The notes: a model not told the origin generated them from the letters alone. Positions 11,020-22,499 are shown, numbered from the stretch's first letter. The stretch is 64,000 nucleotides of DNA from Ophioderma brevispina (GCA_023653785.1 JAMKCH010007089.1:1-64000); one strand, 5' to 3'. Made by a program: numbers and translations.

Positions 11020-11125
11020 GTACATTATCTGATGACGGGTGCATTATCTGATTACCCTCATGCATTAGCTGAGGTCCGGTGCATTTTCCGATGGCCCATG
11101 CATTATCTGACAGGCATTGCATTCG
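11020..11125. repeat. Minisatellite, five units of about 20 bp
   Basis: Five degenerate units each begin TGCATTATCTGA or a near variant (CATTAGCTGA, CATTTTCCGA) and are followed by 7-9 variable bases. The repeats make the overlapping ORFs on both strands unlikely to be real genes. Confidence 0.75.
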
Positions 11126-11194
11126 AAGAATTAAAGCACGCTGAAAACAATAGCAAATCTGGCATGGGAAGTGGAATAATACCCGTAACAGACA

Positions 11195-11345
11195 CCCGAT
11201 TGTCGCTTGCGTCGTTGAGGCAATTGGGACTAAGTATCTCGCCGAAGGACACAAACCGTCACGGAGCTTGAACTTCTGACTTTTAAAGTAGTCTTGATCA
11301 TATGATCATAAGTTTTGCGCTTTTCCGCCGCACCACACGTGCCCC
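11195..11345 (-). mobile_element. Degenerate tRNA-derived SINE
   Basis: This matches the SINE at 56625-56775 in the same orientation: GGCAATTGGGACTAAGT, GGACACAAAC, CTTGAACTTCTGACTT, and CCGCACCACACGTGC near the 5' end of the element. The A and B boxes are more damaged than in the other copy. Confidence 0.65.
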
Positions 11346-11349
11346 ACAA

Positions 11350-12400
11350 AACGCCCTACTCACCAAAAACAGATTAAGATAAAGAAGATAAAGGTAAAGC
11401 AACCAAAACAGACATTGAGGAAAGCGGATAAGGATTATGTCAACACAGCTAATGTATTTACAGCAACATCTGAAGGATATTATTAAGTTGAGAAAGTATC
11501 CTCAAAAGAAATAAAACGTCATTGAAATCACGAAACTATTAATCTTACTGGATTTAAAACGAAACTGTTGACGTTAAAGAATTTTTGTTGATGAGGTGGT
11601 TTTAAAGTTCCTTTTTTCTTTATTTTTAACTGCTCCCGGTATTACAACGTAGAATTTCACATAGCAACTTGCTTTACCGAGACTCCCTGTGCTTTTATGT
11701 TCCAAACGTGGAGTTTTACATAACCACCTAATACTGCGCACATGTAATGAATACAATGATTACCCAAAAGAAATGAAATGACCGCTCAAGTGATCACTTT
11801 CATATGTCTCGCGGCAAAAGGAACTTTGGTCTAGTGAGCAGCTGATGACAAAAACAGTATTATCGAACTTTGACACAGATTTTGTATTTTTAATTTTTTT
11901 AAATTGCTGAAGCCAGACATGTTCCCATGTATGCGAACATCCTTGATATTAACATCATGTAATTATAGAGCAATTTGTGATTATCAAGCACACGCTGATC
12001 TCTCGCAATAACTGAATTCTACATGATTTCAGTAGCAGCTAGAAATCAATTACAAACCCTGATACAAATTATATTCCAAGCAAAAATGTGTAGTAACAAT
12101 CCTTGCACAAAACACAATCTCACTTTTCTTTAAATTTTTAATGCAAAAATACGTAACTTGACAAATTGTGTTGTAATTCTGAAATGGTTTAATCGTTATC
12201 CCTCACGATATAAATGTATTCAATCCAGGTAATGTTTAATGTTTAAGAAAATACAAACGGGTGAACGTTAAAAGTAAATCTTTCAAAAGATCGATTTTTG
12301 AAATACGAACTTTTGACATAAAAGGACCGCCTGGATTTTATACTGAAAAAGCGCTTAAGAGTATCTTCTAATTCAAAAATCCGAAATGAAAGAAGCCATA
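11350..12400. other. No recognisable feature
   Basis: AT-rich sequence without recognisable coding or repeats. The short minus-strand ORFs at 11574-11756 and 12243-12458 have low-complexity composition and no known motif. Confidence 0.45.
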
Positions 12401-12604
12401 TTTTTGAGAAATTGATCCTTTCATTGCTTGATATTAAATTCCATTTAAAATATATCAAAAATAACTGGTGTTTTTTAACATATCGTATTGCTATTTACGG
12501 CCAGTTTCTCTGTCTTTATCCAACGGCTTTCGGTGGAGATCCTACACTCTCATCGGTAATTCTACCCCTAGGCACGGGATCTTCGCTCCGTGCATCCAAT
12601 TCAA

Positions 12605-12739
12605 CTCAACGCAGCGAAGGATATGGTCTGTGGGGGGTTAAACGGTATCGACTATACAACCGCAGAGCTACAGCGCGTACTGACAGATGTAGCTTGAGTG
12701 AGACACAAACTTGCCGATGTCTTTGTTGAAACACTATAA
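12605..12739 (+). pseudogene. Short coding-like remnant with an in-frame stop
   Basis: One frame reads LNAAKDMVCGGLNGIDYTTA and goes on to a TGA at 12695-12697, then stays open (VRHKLADVFVETL) to a TAA at 12737. The composition is protein-like and GC-richer than its surroundings (about 12500-12740). An upstream frame (GGDPTLSSVILPLGTGSS) may belong to the same ancestral ORF after a frameshift. I do not recognise the family. Confidence 0.3.
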
Positions 12740-13077
12740 ATTCAATGACCTCTCAGGATTGTAAAAAAAAACAAAAAAAAAAAAAAAAACAGATTTTCTT
12801 CCTATAATGAAGGGAAACTGAAGATAAACATGTCCTTGGTGATTAAAGAGCAATTTGGCAGCAGAACTACCAGACCTATTGCCCAACTTTGACTCGACAG
12901 AACTGTTCATGTTGATTGTCTGCGGAAGTTGAAATTGTAATCTCCGGAGTGCTCGCAATTTATGGGAAACCGTGAAATATAATAAGCAATTGTGATAACA
13001 AGAAAATAACAAGATGCCTCTCAATGTGCAAAAACACACAGAACTCACGATTCGACTCCTTGAGGGAGGTTAATAAT

Positions 13078-13078
13078 T

Positions 13079-13145
<67 letters not shown>

Positions 13146-13153
13146 TACTACTT

Positions 13154-13214
<61 letters not shown>

Positions 13215-13342
13215 CGCTGCTGCTGCTGCTACTGCTGATGCTGCTGCTGCTACTACTACTACTACTACCCTATTACTACTGCTATTACTACAACTGCTAC
13301 TGCTGCTGCTGCTGCTACTACTACTCCTGTTACTACTACGTT
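13078..13342. repeat. Long ACT/CTG-type trinucleotide array
   Basis: About 265 bp of CTA/ACT triplets grade into GCT-rich triplets and back. An ORF reading as poly-Thr then Ala/Leu passes through it, but any frame of such an array is open, so it is not evidence of a gene. The array is expected to be unstable in length. Confidence 0.97.
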
Positions 13343-13349
13343 TGAATTA

Positions 13350-15100
13350 GTAAATGCAAATTCACCTTTACTTAGATGAACACAAAGTTTCATCCACATA
13401 ACAAGTAACGGCATGGCAACACTTAACTTGAGTCAAGTATCGGTGATCCAGTTGCATTTCCTAGTCGCTCGTAGCAAATCACGACACCTCCCTTGTTGTC
13501 TAACACTTCAAACCTATTTGCACGAAACCCAGAAATAGCTCTTAGGCCAGAAGCCTAGGTCAATGGCCCAATTTCAACATTTTCTCCCCTGTCTAGTACG
13601 GCAAAAGATCATCAACGACACGTTGGACGTTCACGTCATCCATAGAAGGAACATTAGCAGCGTCGATTCAACATATTTGGGAGTGTAAAATGTCTCAAGC
13701 ACAACTTTACTGAATCCTTCAACAGAATGGGAAAACAGCCCGTCAAAATTGGATAAGCGACAAATGCAGTTTGCATCCTGCAACCTTGATGGAACTAGTT
13801 CAACGTCACGTGATCTTTGTGTTATAATTTATTTGTTAAAATACTCAATGCGTTTTGATCACATAACTGTTTTGAGTATGGAAGTTATTTACATAATAAT
13901 ATATCCCAAATTCCAGTTCGAATGGTATCTTTACACCTAAAAACAACATTTCAAAAGTATTAAAGAAAAATTAAGAAGAACCATGGTAGATATGGGTGTG
14001 TTGGACCAAACCAGATAGTCTGAGCAGAGGATATCGGGTTGTAGATTTCACACCTCTCATTATCCCCCAACCCTAACTGCCTAAAGTGTAAAATTAGTGA
14101 CAGTGGACTACTCCCTAAGTTGACCCCTCAAAAGACATCGGATTTTTATAAAACAATGTCTATTGTTAGGGTGCTGCTTTAAAGGAGCATATGTAAATCG
14201 GAAATGTTATCAATTTCAGGCCCAGTAAGTATATTCTACTGCAAATAGTACGCGCTGGGCGATTATTTCGACGGGTGCAGATTTCTCACCGGAAGCTGCA
14301 GTCAACCCTCGCAATTTCCATGATTCGCAAGCTGCAGTATGGAAGATCTCCTGAGGAAAATTACCATTAAAGTACCAGTGCATGATACGAAGAATGCTTT
14401 TGATTGTGTGTTTGTATATGGGAGTATAGGGGGTTTATAAGAGGTGTAAAAAACCTAGTGGAGTAATGATGTTATGGTCAACATAGGTGGACTTGCTACC
14501 AGGCTTGTCTGTAAGCCCAGGGCTTGTGACATCTTCATTTAGTATGCTTTACTTTATGATTACCTTTAATTCTTCCATTTTCACACTGAAAGCAGAATGG
14601 GAGGACATAATGCTATCAGGTTGACAGAGCAAGATGGTAGTTAATTGTGTTAAGTTGTAAAAAATGAAAAGGGAGTAAACCGTAAGCAAACCAAGAAACA
14701 GGAAGGACTGATGTGATATTTTTGTTTTAGATTTGGGTATAAGAGGATAATAAAGTTCTATTACGTGTTCCGTGATCCACAGCCTCGTCCCTCGAATTAC
14801 CTCAAAAGGGTTTTTTTTTTTTTATCATCCGAAAATGTGGCCTAAGTATAGTATGTGTGACTAATCTATCTTATGTGTATATGATCTACTCTGGAAGGAA
14901 ATTAGTAATGTTGTATTTTTGTCTGTTCGTAACAGCACATTACATTACACCAGAGGGGCTATGCGGGCACGGGGAAACAAACATGTTCATAACCCACTCA
15001 GCAGAATCAAAGGGAAAATGTGAAAATATACTTTTCTCTTCCATATATAGGAACCTTTAAAAAAGGAGGGTCTTGGACCCGAAATACACTTTAATCCTCG
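13350..15100. other. No recognisable gene or transposon
   Basis: This is AT-rich, with only scattered short ORFs. A small poly-G/poly-C palindrome at 15112-15130 (GGGGGGGGTACCACCCCCC) ties the right edge to the poly-G fold-back family seen at 18, 33.8 and 57.8 kb. Confidence 0.45.
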
Positions 15101-15231
15101 TCGACCAGGGAGGGGGGGGTACCACCCCCCTAATGATGATTTCTGTTCTCACAAAACGCAAACAAATGTGATCTAAGGCTTTTGTAATTGTAAGTTCATC
15201 TTTGCGGTCATTTTAGACAGAAAAAATGGAG

Positions 15232-17800
15232 TTACCACTTGACTGGACTTGACGCGATTCTCTGAAACACATCCAAGTGGAGGTGCAAAACGCAAAGGGT
15301 GTGAGTGCGCAGATGTAAAAACTTGTCGCGAAGGTAGTTGTTCTGATATGCGCTGTTACTGGCTTTTGAAAACTTTAGAGTCTTGGATATTTTAATGAGG
15401 CTGTCAGGTAATTTGTTCATTCAGGTACCAGTTGTGGAAAAAAAAGATGCTTTGAGCAGTCTTTTTAGGCTGGTAGAGTTGAAATGCTTTGCTGTTTCCG
15501 TGTCTGGAAATGCGTGTGGCTGGCCGGGCAAAAACATCGACGCTGGTATGGCGACCTGATGGCGACCTGATCATAAACGCTCCTGTTGCCATCATCGTGA
15601 GGCGTGTGCTTTCTTTCTCCGAGTAGAGAATTCCCATCCAATTGTTCAACTTTACTAACACTGCTCGAAGAACATAGTCCCTACATGCAAACCTCGCCGC
15701 CACGGCGGTTGTCACCCCTCCAATTTGTTAACAAGATCAGAAGTATGTGGATCCCAAACGGTCCCTGAGTACTACGTGCGGGCGAACCAGAGACTTGTAG
15801 GCATTAGCTTTCAGGTCAGTTGGACACAGAATGAAGGTTGCCGCCGAATAACACCAAAAACTTTGTTGGCTTTGGAAATAGCCCAGAATTCACGTGTCAT
15901 TCATTTCAGGTCGTGTGCTAAAATAACTCCCAAATACGAATGTGACTGTGTGTCTGTAATGTATGTTCCCTAATCTTACTGATGAGGGAAGGGTTTAGCA
16001 TGAGAAAATTTTAAAACAAAACACTGTAACATTAAAATGACATTTGCCATGGTGTTGCCCAGTAGAGAGGGTGTTGATGATCAGGTTTGGAGTTGTTGGA
16101 TATCGTCAGGATTTCTAATCGTCTATACAAAACGCGGTCATCCGCAAAAAGGCGAACCTCGGACGTGATGGTATTGGGGATGTCATTTAAATAACCAAAA
16201 AACAAAAAGGCGGGCCCTCAAGAATGTGCCCTGCGGCACGCCCGATTTTACATGGACCCACCCTAGAGTGGTCACCATTGACAACTACCCGTGCTGTGTT
16301 TGTAAGAAAAGTTAGAAATCCACGTATGTTGTTTTGCCAGTTTGCCGTGAGTGTGGTTATGTAGGAGTCGTTTGTGGGGGACAGTGTCGAACGTCTTCGA
16401 AAAAATCCTACTGATCGTATCCGAAGGCGTGGACAGTCCAAGATTTGGACAACTCATGCCACGGTGAGAATTAAGTGGCTTTCACAAGAAGGTTTGACCA
16501 AAGCCATGCTCGTCGGTGTTAAAATGTTATGTTTGTCAAGGACGAATTATGTGCTATGCAGTATGTGTCAAATACCTTACAACAAATTGGTGATCAACGA
16601 ACTGGTCATAATTGGATGCCGATGATCCTATCCCTTTCTTGAAAATTGGCGAAATATTGCTGTAAGGTTGGCTGTAAGGTAACTCCCGTATGCATCTTTT
16701 ATTAAAGATATAGGTCAAACGGAGCGACTCCCCCCCTTTATTCTTTCTTTTTTTTTTTTTTTGTATCATCGGCGAACATTTTTAAGATATTCGAAGGTTA
16801 CTCCATCCGGGCCTGGTGCCTTGTTTTCATTTAATTCCTTCAGCAACTTGACGACCCCGTCTTCGAAACAAGATATCAGGCATATGGGATGTTTCCCCAG
16901 AAGGAAGATGTCATAGGGGCCTCGTCAGTAAATACTGATTCGAAATGTTTATTGAGATATATCTGTCTTTGCAGAGTTTTCAGAGACTAGTTGACCTTGG
17001 CTTATAAGTGCAGGTATTCCCCGGTTGTCACTACGCAGTTTTTTTAACAAAACTCCAGAACTGCTTGGGAGAATCAATACAGGTTTCTCTAACCCACTTC
17101 AGCTAGAGAATTGGCATCCTTTTGACATTTGTTTGCGGAACGATTTGAATTAAGATCCAATTTTTCGTCGCCGCGTCACTTAGCACGATTAAAGGCTCTT
17201 GGTTTCCTTCTGAGTTAGCGCTTTATTTTGGTTGAAATCGTGGTGTGTCAGTCTCTAGATGCATCTTTGAAGGTATATTCTGGTCCATACATTGAAAAAT
17301 ACCATCACGGAAATCACAACAATCTCATCGACAGTGGAGGCATCCTTAGAGGTAATACCTTGACTTAGTTTGGCAAAACCATCTTAAGCCCTTTCGATAT
17401 TGGCCTTGTTGTACTGGCTAGAACTCCGGAGTTTAGTGATGTTAAAAACCTTGGTTTGGTTGGTAAGAAAATATACATCGGGATCCCTCATGATCGCTAA
17501 TGCCGGGAATAACTGTAATGTTATTGACGAGGGTGGGATTTTATGTGAAGAATAGGTCACGTGTCCTATCACCACGTGGAGGTTCAATAACCAATTTGTT
17601 CCAAGTCCAAAAATATGAATCTGCAATCTCAATTAGTAATTTAGAAATGCCAACATCTTAAACCCGGAGGGACTGGTTTTGGGAGGGATTTTTTTTCCAA
17701 TTCGATATCCCCTATCCCATAAGTTGAGTTATCCCAGCAAATTGTAGTGCCCTTTCTGATTGGGAAGGCCACATCACGTAAGGTAATACAGCATGTTAGG
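15232..17800 (-). pseudogene. Endonuclease-reverse transcriptase LINE (jockey/CR1-like), decayed
   Basis: Minus-strand translation in several frames gives the family's landmarks in the right order. The C-terminal endonuclease part is PPRGDRTRDLFFT and NITVIPGISDHE (17488-17610). A linker region follows (YNKANIERA, LNKHFESVFTDE). RT begins with NKAPGPDGVT (16796-16826) and NISPIFKKG (16640-16660). FSKTFDTVPHKRLLH (about 16361-16408), VVVNGDHS, and FADD (16138-16149, within VRLFADDRVLYRR) follow. Then come YLGVILAHDLK (about 15930), KANKVFGVIRR, SGTVWDPHTSDLVN (about 15730-15770), AARFACRDY and NKLPDSLIKIS near 15400. The FADD active site is intact, but frameshifts are frequent. The N-terminal endonuclease is missing or unreadable beyond about 17800. 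Confidence 0.92.
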
Positions 17801-17825
17801 CGCCATGATCTTTTTTTATTACGCA

Positions 17826-17975
17826 TACAAGGCTTACCACTGAAATGCCCGTCTCCATGTTAGAAACATCCTTCAAACCTTAGATGCTAAATAAGGCTGT
17901 CGTGCTTGTGTTGCTTGACATGAGTGCAGCCTTCGTCACCATTGATCATTCTATTATTTTAACCTTTTTAAAAAA
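17826..17975 (+). pseudogene. CR1-like RT fragment, opposite strand
   Basis: The plus strand reads NKAVVLVLLDMSAAFVTIDH, the RT motif A region of CR1/L2-type LINEs (usual form LVLLDLSAAFDTIDH). A degraded STETA-like stretch precedes it. The usual D of AFDT is V here. Both ends are cut, so it is a short scrap head-to-head with the minus-strand LINE to its left. Confidence 0.8.
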
Positions 17976-18000
17976 AATAAGCCATTTTTGTAACACAACT

Positions 18001-18563
18001 CCGAGGGGGGGGGGTGGTTACCCCCCCCCCCTGTGATTTCGTTACTGAACACCGATCCTGATACATTTGGTACCAAAGGATAGTTAGCGTTTCTCTTGCC
18101 ATTGGTACCAAAATAAGTACTAACATCCCCATTATGACGTCACCATGAAAAACGGCATATGTTTGAGGAAAGACGAAAATATGAATATGGGTGCGAAAAA
18201 TTGTATTTCGAATTTTTGCGACTCACACACCCTATTATAGCTCTAAAATGATGTCATTATATTAAAAACTAGTATTCCCATCACGTAAGTCAAAAAACCG
18301 CATGAAAATCTGATTTTTCTAAGCTTTTTGGCGAAATAATTTTTCACTGTGGGGTCTATGGAAATGGACAGTTTTGCTGACATGCGAACTTTATGACGTA
18401 ATTGTGACGTAATTTAGGCCATGTTGGTACTCATTTTGGTATCAATGGAAAGAGGAGGATAATAGCTATCTATTGGTAAAATCAAGCGGCTGTGTGGTCC
18501 TGTGTTGTGTTAGGCAGTGTGGTACTTCTATTCGGAGGGGGGGGGTGGTTACCACCCCCCCAC
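18001..18563. mobile_element. Poly-G fold-back element with TGACGTCA-like arms
   Basis: Each end is a G8-10/C7-12 palindrome around GGTTAC or GGTTACC (18005-18031 and 18537-18563). Inward of each is a matching arm in opposite orientation containing a ggatagTTAGC/atagctat word, CCATTGGTACCAAAAT or CCATTGATACCAAAAT, GAGTACCAACAT-like sequence and TGACGTCA or TGACGTAA. The arms are roughly 150-180 bp. Relatives lie at 33816-34000, 54000-54120 and 57751-58300. No coding capacity. A further palindrome of the same kind is at 18712-18738. Confidence 0.75.
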
Positions 18564-18711
18564 CTATCGATCACTTTTGGATCACCTTATCGTACCTATC
18601 CCAGGTGGATGTTGGTTTTTCGATTAAAAGGAGGGGAACATTCAATTGACAATACTTAAATAATTTGGCACCAAAAAAGGGGGTTTTAGCAAACGGGGGA
18701 AAAAACCTGAA

Positions 18712-18738
18712 GGGGGGTGGTAACCACCCCCCCCCCCT
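18712..18738. repeat. Poly-G/poly-C palindrome
   Basis: GGGGGGTGGTAACCACCCCC with a longer C run. Same terminal structure as the fold-back element at 18001-18563, but its partner arm is not evident. Confidence 0.8.
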
Positions 18739-19045
18739 TCGGCTAGACGAGGAGTTTTTTAAAAGGCTTAAACCAGTTTGGGTACATGGGCCACTACTTT
18801 TGCACTGTTTTGATCATATCTAAAGGTACAGACAGTCAGTCACATAGAAGAAGCTCCCGAACAAACTCTTCGTCTACACAAGACCACAGTTCTTTAAAAT
18901 CGGTAAGACCGTTCAAACTGCAAAATTTAAATTTTTTATCATTCTGCGATTTTCCAGCCATTAGGAAACAGCATCATAACGTCAAAGATCAAGCAGTTTA
19001 ATCGGCCGCCGCCACTTGCTCAGTCCGCGATCAGTCGACCAACCT

Positions 19046-19422
19046 TTAACACGACAGCAAACGCTTGTGAATGTTGCTGTGAAGATTGCAAGGCGGTGAT
19101 GTATTTTTCGTGCTCGCCGAATGTAATCGCGGGCTTAACATGTCTAGTTGGCATGCATCTTCTCTCCCGCTTGGAGCAGAGTCATTGCTGACACTTTCCA
19201 ACTGCACACAACTACTCATGATGCACGCCAACTCATCGGCTACCGTTTCCAAACCGCCCGTGTGTTCATGCCGACCTTCCCGATTAAAAAACCCGCCACG
19301 ATTTGTTTAGGCTTCGAGAACAAAATCGTGGCTTTTTTTTTTAAATTCGCCGCATGCTCCCGGCCACGCAAGACTGTAGAACACTGTATTGGACAGTCCC
19401 AGACCTTGTCAAAACTACACAT
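19046..19422 (-). other. GC-richer patch with two overlapping minus-strand ORFs
   Basis: Two frames stay open in turn. 19422-19240 contains VWDCPIQCSTVLRGREHAAN. 19252-19046 contains ADELACIMSSCVQLESVSND and is serine- and cysteine-rich; it starts at a non-ATG codon. Together they might be a frameshifted exon or retrocopy. The patch is more CpG-rich than its surroundings. I recognise no protein family. Confidence 0.25.
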
Positions 19423-19423
19423 G

Positions 19424-19460
19424 AAAAAAAATCAAGATTCAAGATTCATTTTATTTAGCA
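19424..19460 (-). repeat. Possible LINE/SINE 3' tail
   Basis: On the minus strand this reads AAATAAAATGAATCTTGAAT then another TCTTGA and an A run, the simple tandem tail found at the 3' end of many LINEs. A similar tail on the plus strand is at 30710-30752. Confidence 0.5.
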
Positions 19461-19618
19461 TAACATATCATATGATTCAATTTCACGCATTTTCAGGAGA
19501 AAACGTAGTGTCAACGACTTATATTATAATGTAAACTGGTTAGTTATTCTGAAAGAGGCCGGGTATTTTGTTACTCAACCTGACTCGTGGAGGTGATAGC
19601 AGCTGGAATCATTTTCAA

Positions 19619-19855
19619 ATGCATGGTAATATAACAATGGTTCCGCATACCGGCCCGATTGTTGAATATCGTTTGCTCCATTATTTGCTGATGTCTATGT
19701 GTATCAATTTGGCCAATGATATGAATTTACACTTGGGTTTTCCCCAGCCCTACGATGAGGACAACGGAATTTGTTATTCAGTTGTTGGTTTGGTCTTAGT
19801 CTCATGCATAGTATATATTGGCATATTGGCGTATTGGTATGTTTATCACTTTTGA
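19619..19855 (+). CDS. Unrecognised ORF with a C-terminal membrane segment
   Basis: From ATG at 19619 a 79-residue frame runs to a stop, ending in a strongly hydrophobic stretch (SVVGLVLVSCIVYIGILAYW) preceded by a polar region. A single C-terminal membrane segment is possible. It is immediately followed by a LINE fragment, and nothing confirms expression. It could be chance. Confidence 0.2.
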   Translation: MHGNITMVPHTGPIVEYRLLHYLLMSMCINLANDMNLHLGFPQPYDEDNGICYSVVGLVLVSCIVYIGILAYWYVYHF

Positions 19856-19857
19856 TA

Positions 19858-20110
19858 CAAGCTTGCAACTATGGTGTGCGATCTTTGGTCTTGTCCCGCA
19901 TTGACAATGCCAACTCATTACTATATATGGCGCCATCTAAATAGATCTCAAAAGGCTTCAGGGCTTGCAAAATAAAGCTGCGCGTTTAGTTTTCGCACGC
20001 GGTCTTTGCCAGAGTTAGTTACAATTTTTAATCTCTCGCCACTCTTACGTGACCATTTACTACTATTAATTGATCACCGCGAAATACATTATTTGCTACC
20101 ACTAGGGATA
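19858..20110 (+). pseudogene. CR1-like LINE, C-terminal RT fragment
   Basis: The plus strand reads SLVLSRIDNANSLLY, then a frameshift, then LKRLQGLQNKAARLVFARG. These are the conserved LV.SRLDYCNSLLYG and LQ.LQN.AARL signatures downstream of the RT core in CR1/L2 LINEs. The rest is degraded. Confidence 0.85.
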
Positions 20111-20232
20111 ACCTAGCCTGCAAAGTAATAGCGCGTGAAAGAAACACCTTAGACCCCTTTCGGGTATTCGATAAAGCAGAATGCTTCAGTCAAGTGTTTT
20201 GTTTGCAAAATCATGAAATGTTTTGGACAGGA

Positions 20233-20776
20233 TAAAGCAATAATGGCACATTTTTTGAAGAGCGCCCCCAATTTTCAAAAGTTGATATTTTGGCACAGTT
20301 ACGTTGGTAATTGTCTGGGAAACTATACCTGCGAACGAGAATGCTAAGAAATGCGTATTTATCATAAAATAAGCGATTTTGCATTAGAATTGGAATCCCA
20401 GATTGGACTTAACGGCAGAGCTGGAAATGCTACGTTTATGTCCGTCCATGATGAAATAGTGCCACCTCGAGAAGATAATCTCTAACTTGACTTGCCTGAA
20501 CCAATAAAACAACTAATGGATGAGCGTAGACACGTACATGGCGCTATTTCCCGGCTATTTCACATTGGAAGGCCGTTTCCAGCAGCCGTTGAATTATTAT
20601 CGGGCTCCCCGATAATAATTATTCTAATTACAAAAATTCCTTTGTTTGTGACACAGACATTTTCGAGCTTAACCATTCACAAGACTACTAGCCAGTTACC
20701 AATGCAACCGTGTAAAAATCGCATTTTTTTTTAAATTGGGGGCGCTTTTCAAGAAAATGTGCTAATATTGCTTTAA
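20233..20776. mobile_element. Fold-back MITE, copy 1 (about 0.54 kb)
   Basis: The left end TAAAGCAATAATGGCACATT and the complement of the right end TAAAGCAATATTAGCACATT match. The match then continues through GAAGAGCGCCCCCAATTT and CACAGTTACGTTGGTAA for about 110 bp at lower identity. An internal palindrome (TTATTATCGGGCTCCCCGAT region) lies near 20590-20630. A second copy lies in the opposite orientation at about 26655-27190. The target duplication could be TTAA (degenerate on the left) or AGGA. Confidence 0.85.
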
Positions 20777-20779
20777 GGA

Positions 20780-22130
20780 TGTCACAAAGCAATTTGCGGT
20801 AAGTCTTGCACCCTGAAGTTGTTGAAGCAAATCAATATTAAATCAGTCTAGAGCTTGATGGCCGATGTCATTCAAGTTCAAGCTGCTCTTCGGTATAAAG
20901 TAGAATTGTTTGTGTATTTGAAATGGAACGGGTCAATGTGAGGCGGAGCGGGTTTTTTTTCCCATACTTAACTCTGAGGCGATGAACTCGGTCATGTAAC
21001 AATATGTAACAGCTTCCAGAGTAAGTGTTCGATGACAAATTTCACTAATGCAATGGGTCGTTTTAGCGTGTCTGTTCTATCCTCATTCAATCTATTGTCG
21101 ATTACGTTTGTAAATGTATTGCATGGTGCTAACTGATCGAACAGACACTTCCAACCAGGTACCAGAAGCAAGAAGATAATCGAAATCATCTGGCAATCGA
21201 TTTCTCATCCAAATTCAGCCTAGACTGGTCTAATATAAAAGATGAATTCACACGTCCATTACTTCTCAATCAAGAAACAAAGGAATTGATACACACATAT
21301 TGCTGGTATTTATAATGGAGTACTGGAACTGAAGCTTAGGAAGGCTATATTAATTTATATTGTATTTAATACATACCAAGACACTTCATTCATTTTTTGA
21401 TAAACGGGTATATTTGCTGGGAATTTTTGTTTTTGTTTTTGTTTTTCAATATATACATCATGATACATGAAATATTAATTACTTAGTTCTCTTGATACAC
21501 GATTCACACAAAACTTGCCTTGGCTTTGCATTGACAATAAAATAGTAAGATTCCGTACAAGCATATGAATTTATATTGGAAAATGCACAGACACCGAGAG
21601 CCAATTATAAAAAACGTTCAGGCTTGTGTGAGATATGATTTGAAGAATCAGATCTTTTTGATTTGAACTTGGGAAAGTATCAACGGCAAAATAACAGGAT
21701 TTGCTCTATTGAAAGACTGTCCGACATTGAAAAATAATAATAAACGCAGAAAGTGTACGGTCGTTAAAGTCGCATGTCACAAACCGCTTGCAAATTTGGA
21801 ATAGCGCCAACCATGGTACCAAATATAAGCAACCCTAACTCAAAATAGATTTTTTTTACCGTAAGCAAGTGTGGTAACAACTTCATAGTCACCGGCAACG
21901 TTCATTCTTGATCATTTATTGTATATTTGTAATGAGGACTGGTGTATACGAGCTTTATTTCGAAAGACTTTCTGTCAGATTGGTTTACGTAGCATTGTGG
22001 GTTAGTGTGAGATTACAGCTAGGGTAGTGATGTCAAATCTTTTGGGGTTATCATTTTTATAATTTTACAGTGACAACTACAACAGCGCAACAAAGCACAC
22101 CATTGGTGTTTACCTCGCTTGGTTATGGAA
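20780..22130. other. No recognisable feature
   Basis: AT-rich DNA with no clear coding or repeat beyond a small GTTTTT tract near 21425. Confidence 0.45.
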
Positions 22131-22139
22131 ACAAAATGG

Positions 22140-22490
22140 GGTCTGCTCTTTGGTCCGAAAGGTCATTCTTCCGAAGGGTCATTAGTCTGAATTGAGCATA
22201 AGGTTCATTATTCCGAAGAATAATCAGTTCGAATTGAGTATAATATTCATCGGTCTGAATGGTCATCAGAGTCAAATACCATTGGTCCGAAGGTTATTAG
22301 TCCACAAACTGTATAGTATAGGATCATCAGTCCGAATTGAACCAATGTTTCATTGGTCCGAAGGGTAGTCCGAATTGAGCATAAGGTTTATTAGTCCGAA
22401 TGGTCATTAGTCTGAAATGAACATATAAAAAGGTTCATTCGTCCGAATGGTCATTAATCCGAATTGAGCATAAGGTCCATTGGGCCTAAG
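22140..22490. repeat. Minisatellite of TCATTAGTCCGAA-type units
   Basis: More than ten degenerate copies of a unit like GGTCATTAGTCCGAATTGAG alternate with AGCATAAGGTTCATTAGTCC. Spacing is irregular and there are no unique spacers between perfect repeats. It is a diverged tandem repeat. Confidence 0.88.
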
Positions 22491-22499
22491 CCCAGTATT

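Noticed and set aside
13024..13350. ORF encoding poly-Thr/Ala/Leu
   Set aside because: It is produced by the trinucleotide array, which is open in every frame. There is no flanking coding signal.
22140..22490. CRISPR-like repeat array
   Set aside because: Repeats are degenerate and contiguous, with no fixed repeat plus unique spacer plan. The context is eukaryotic.
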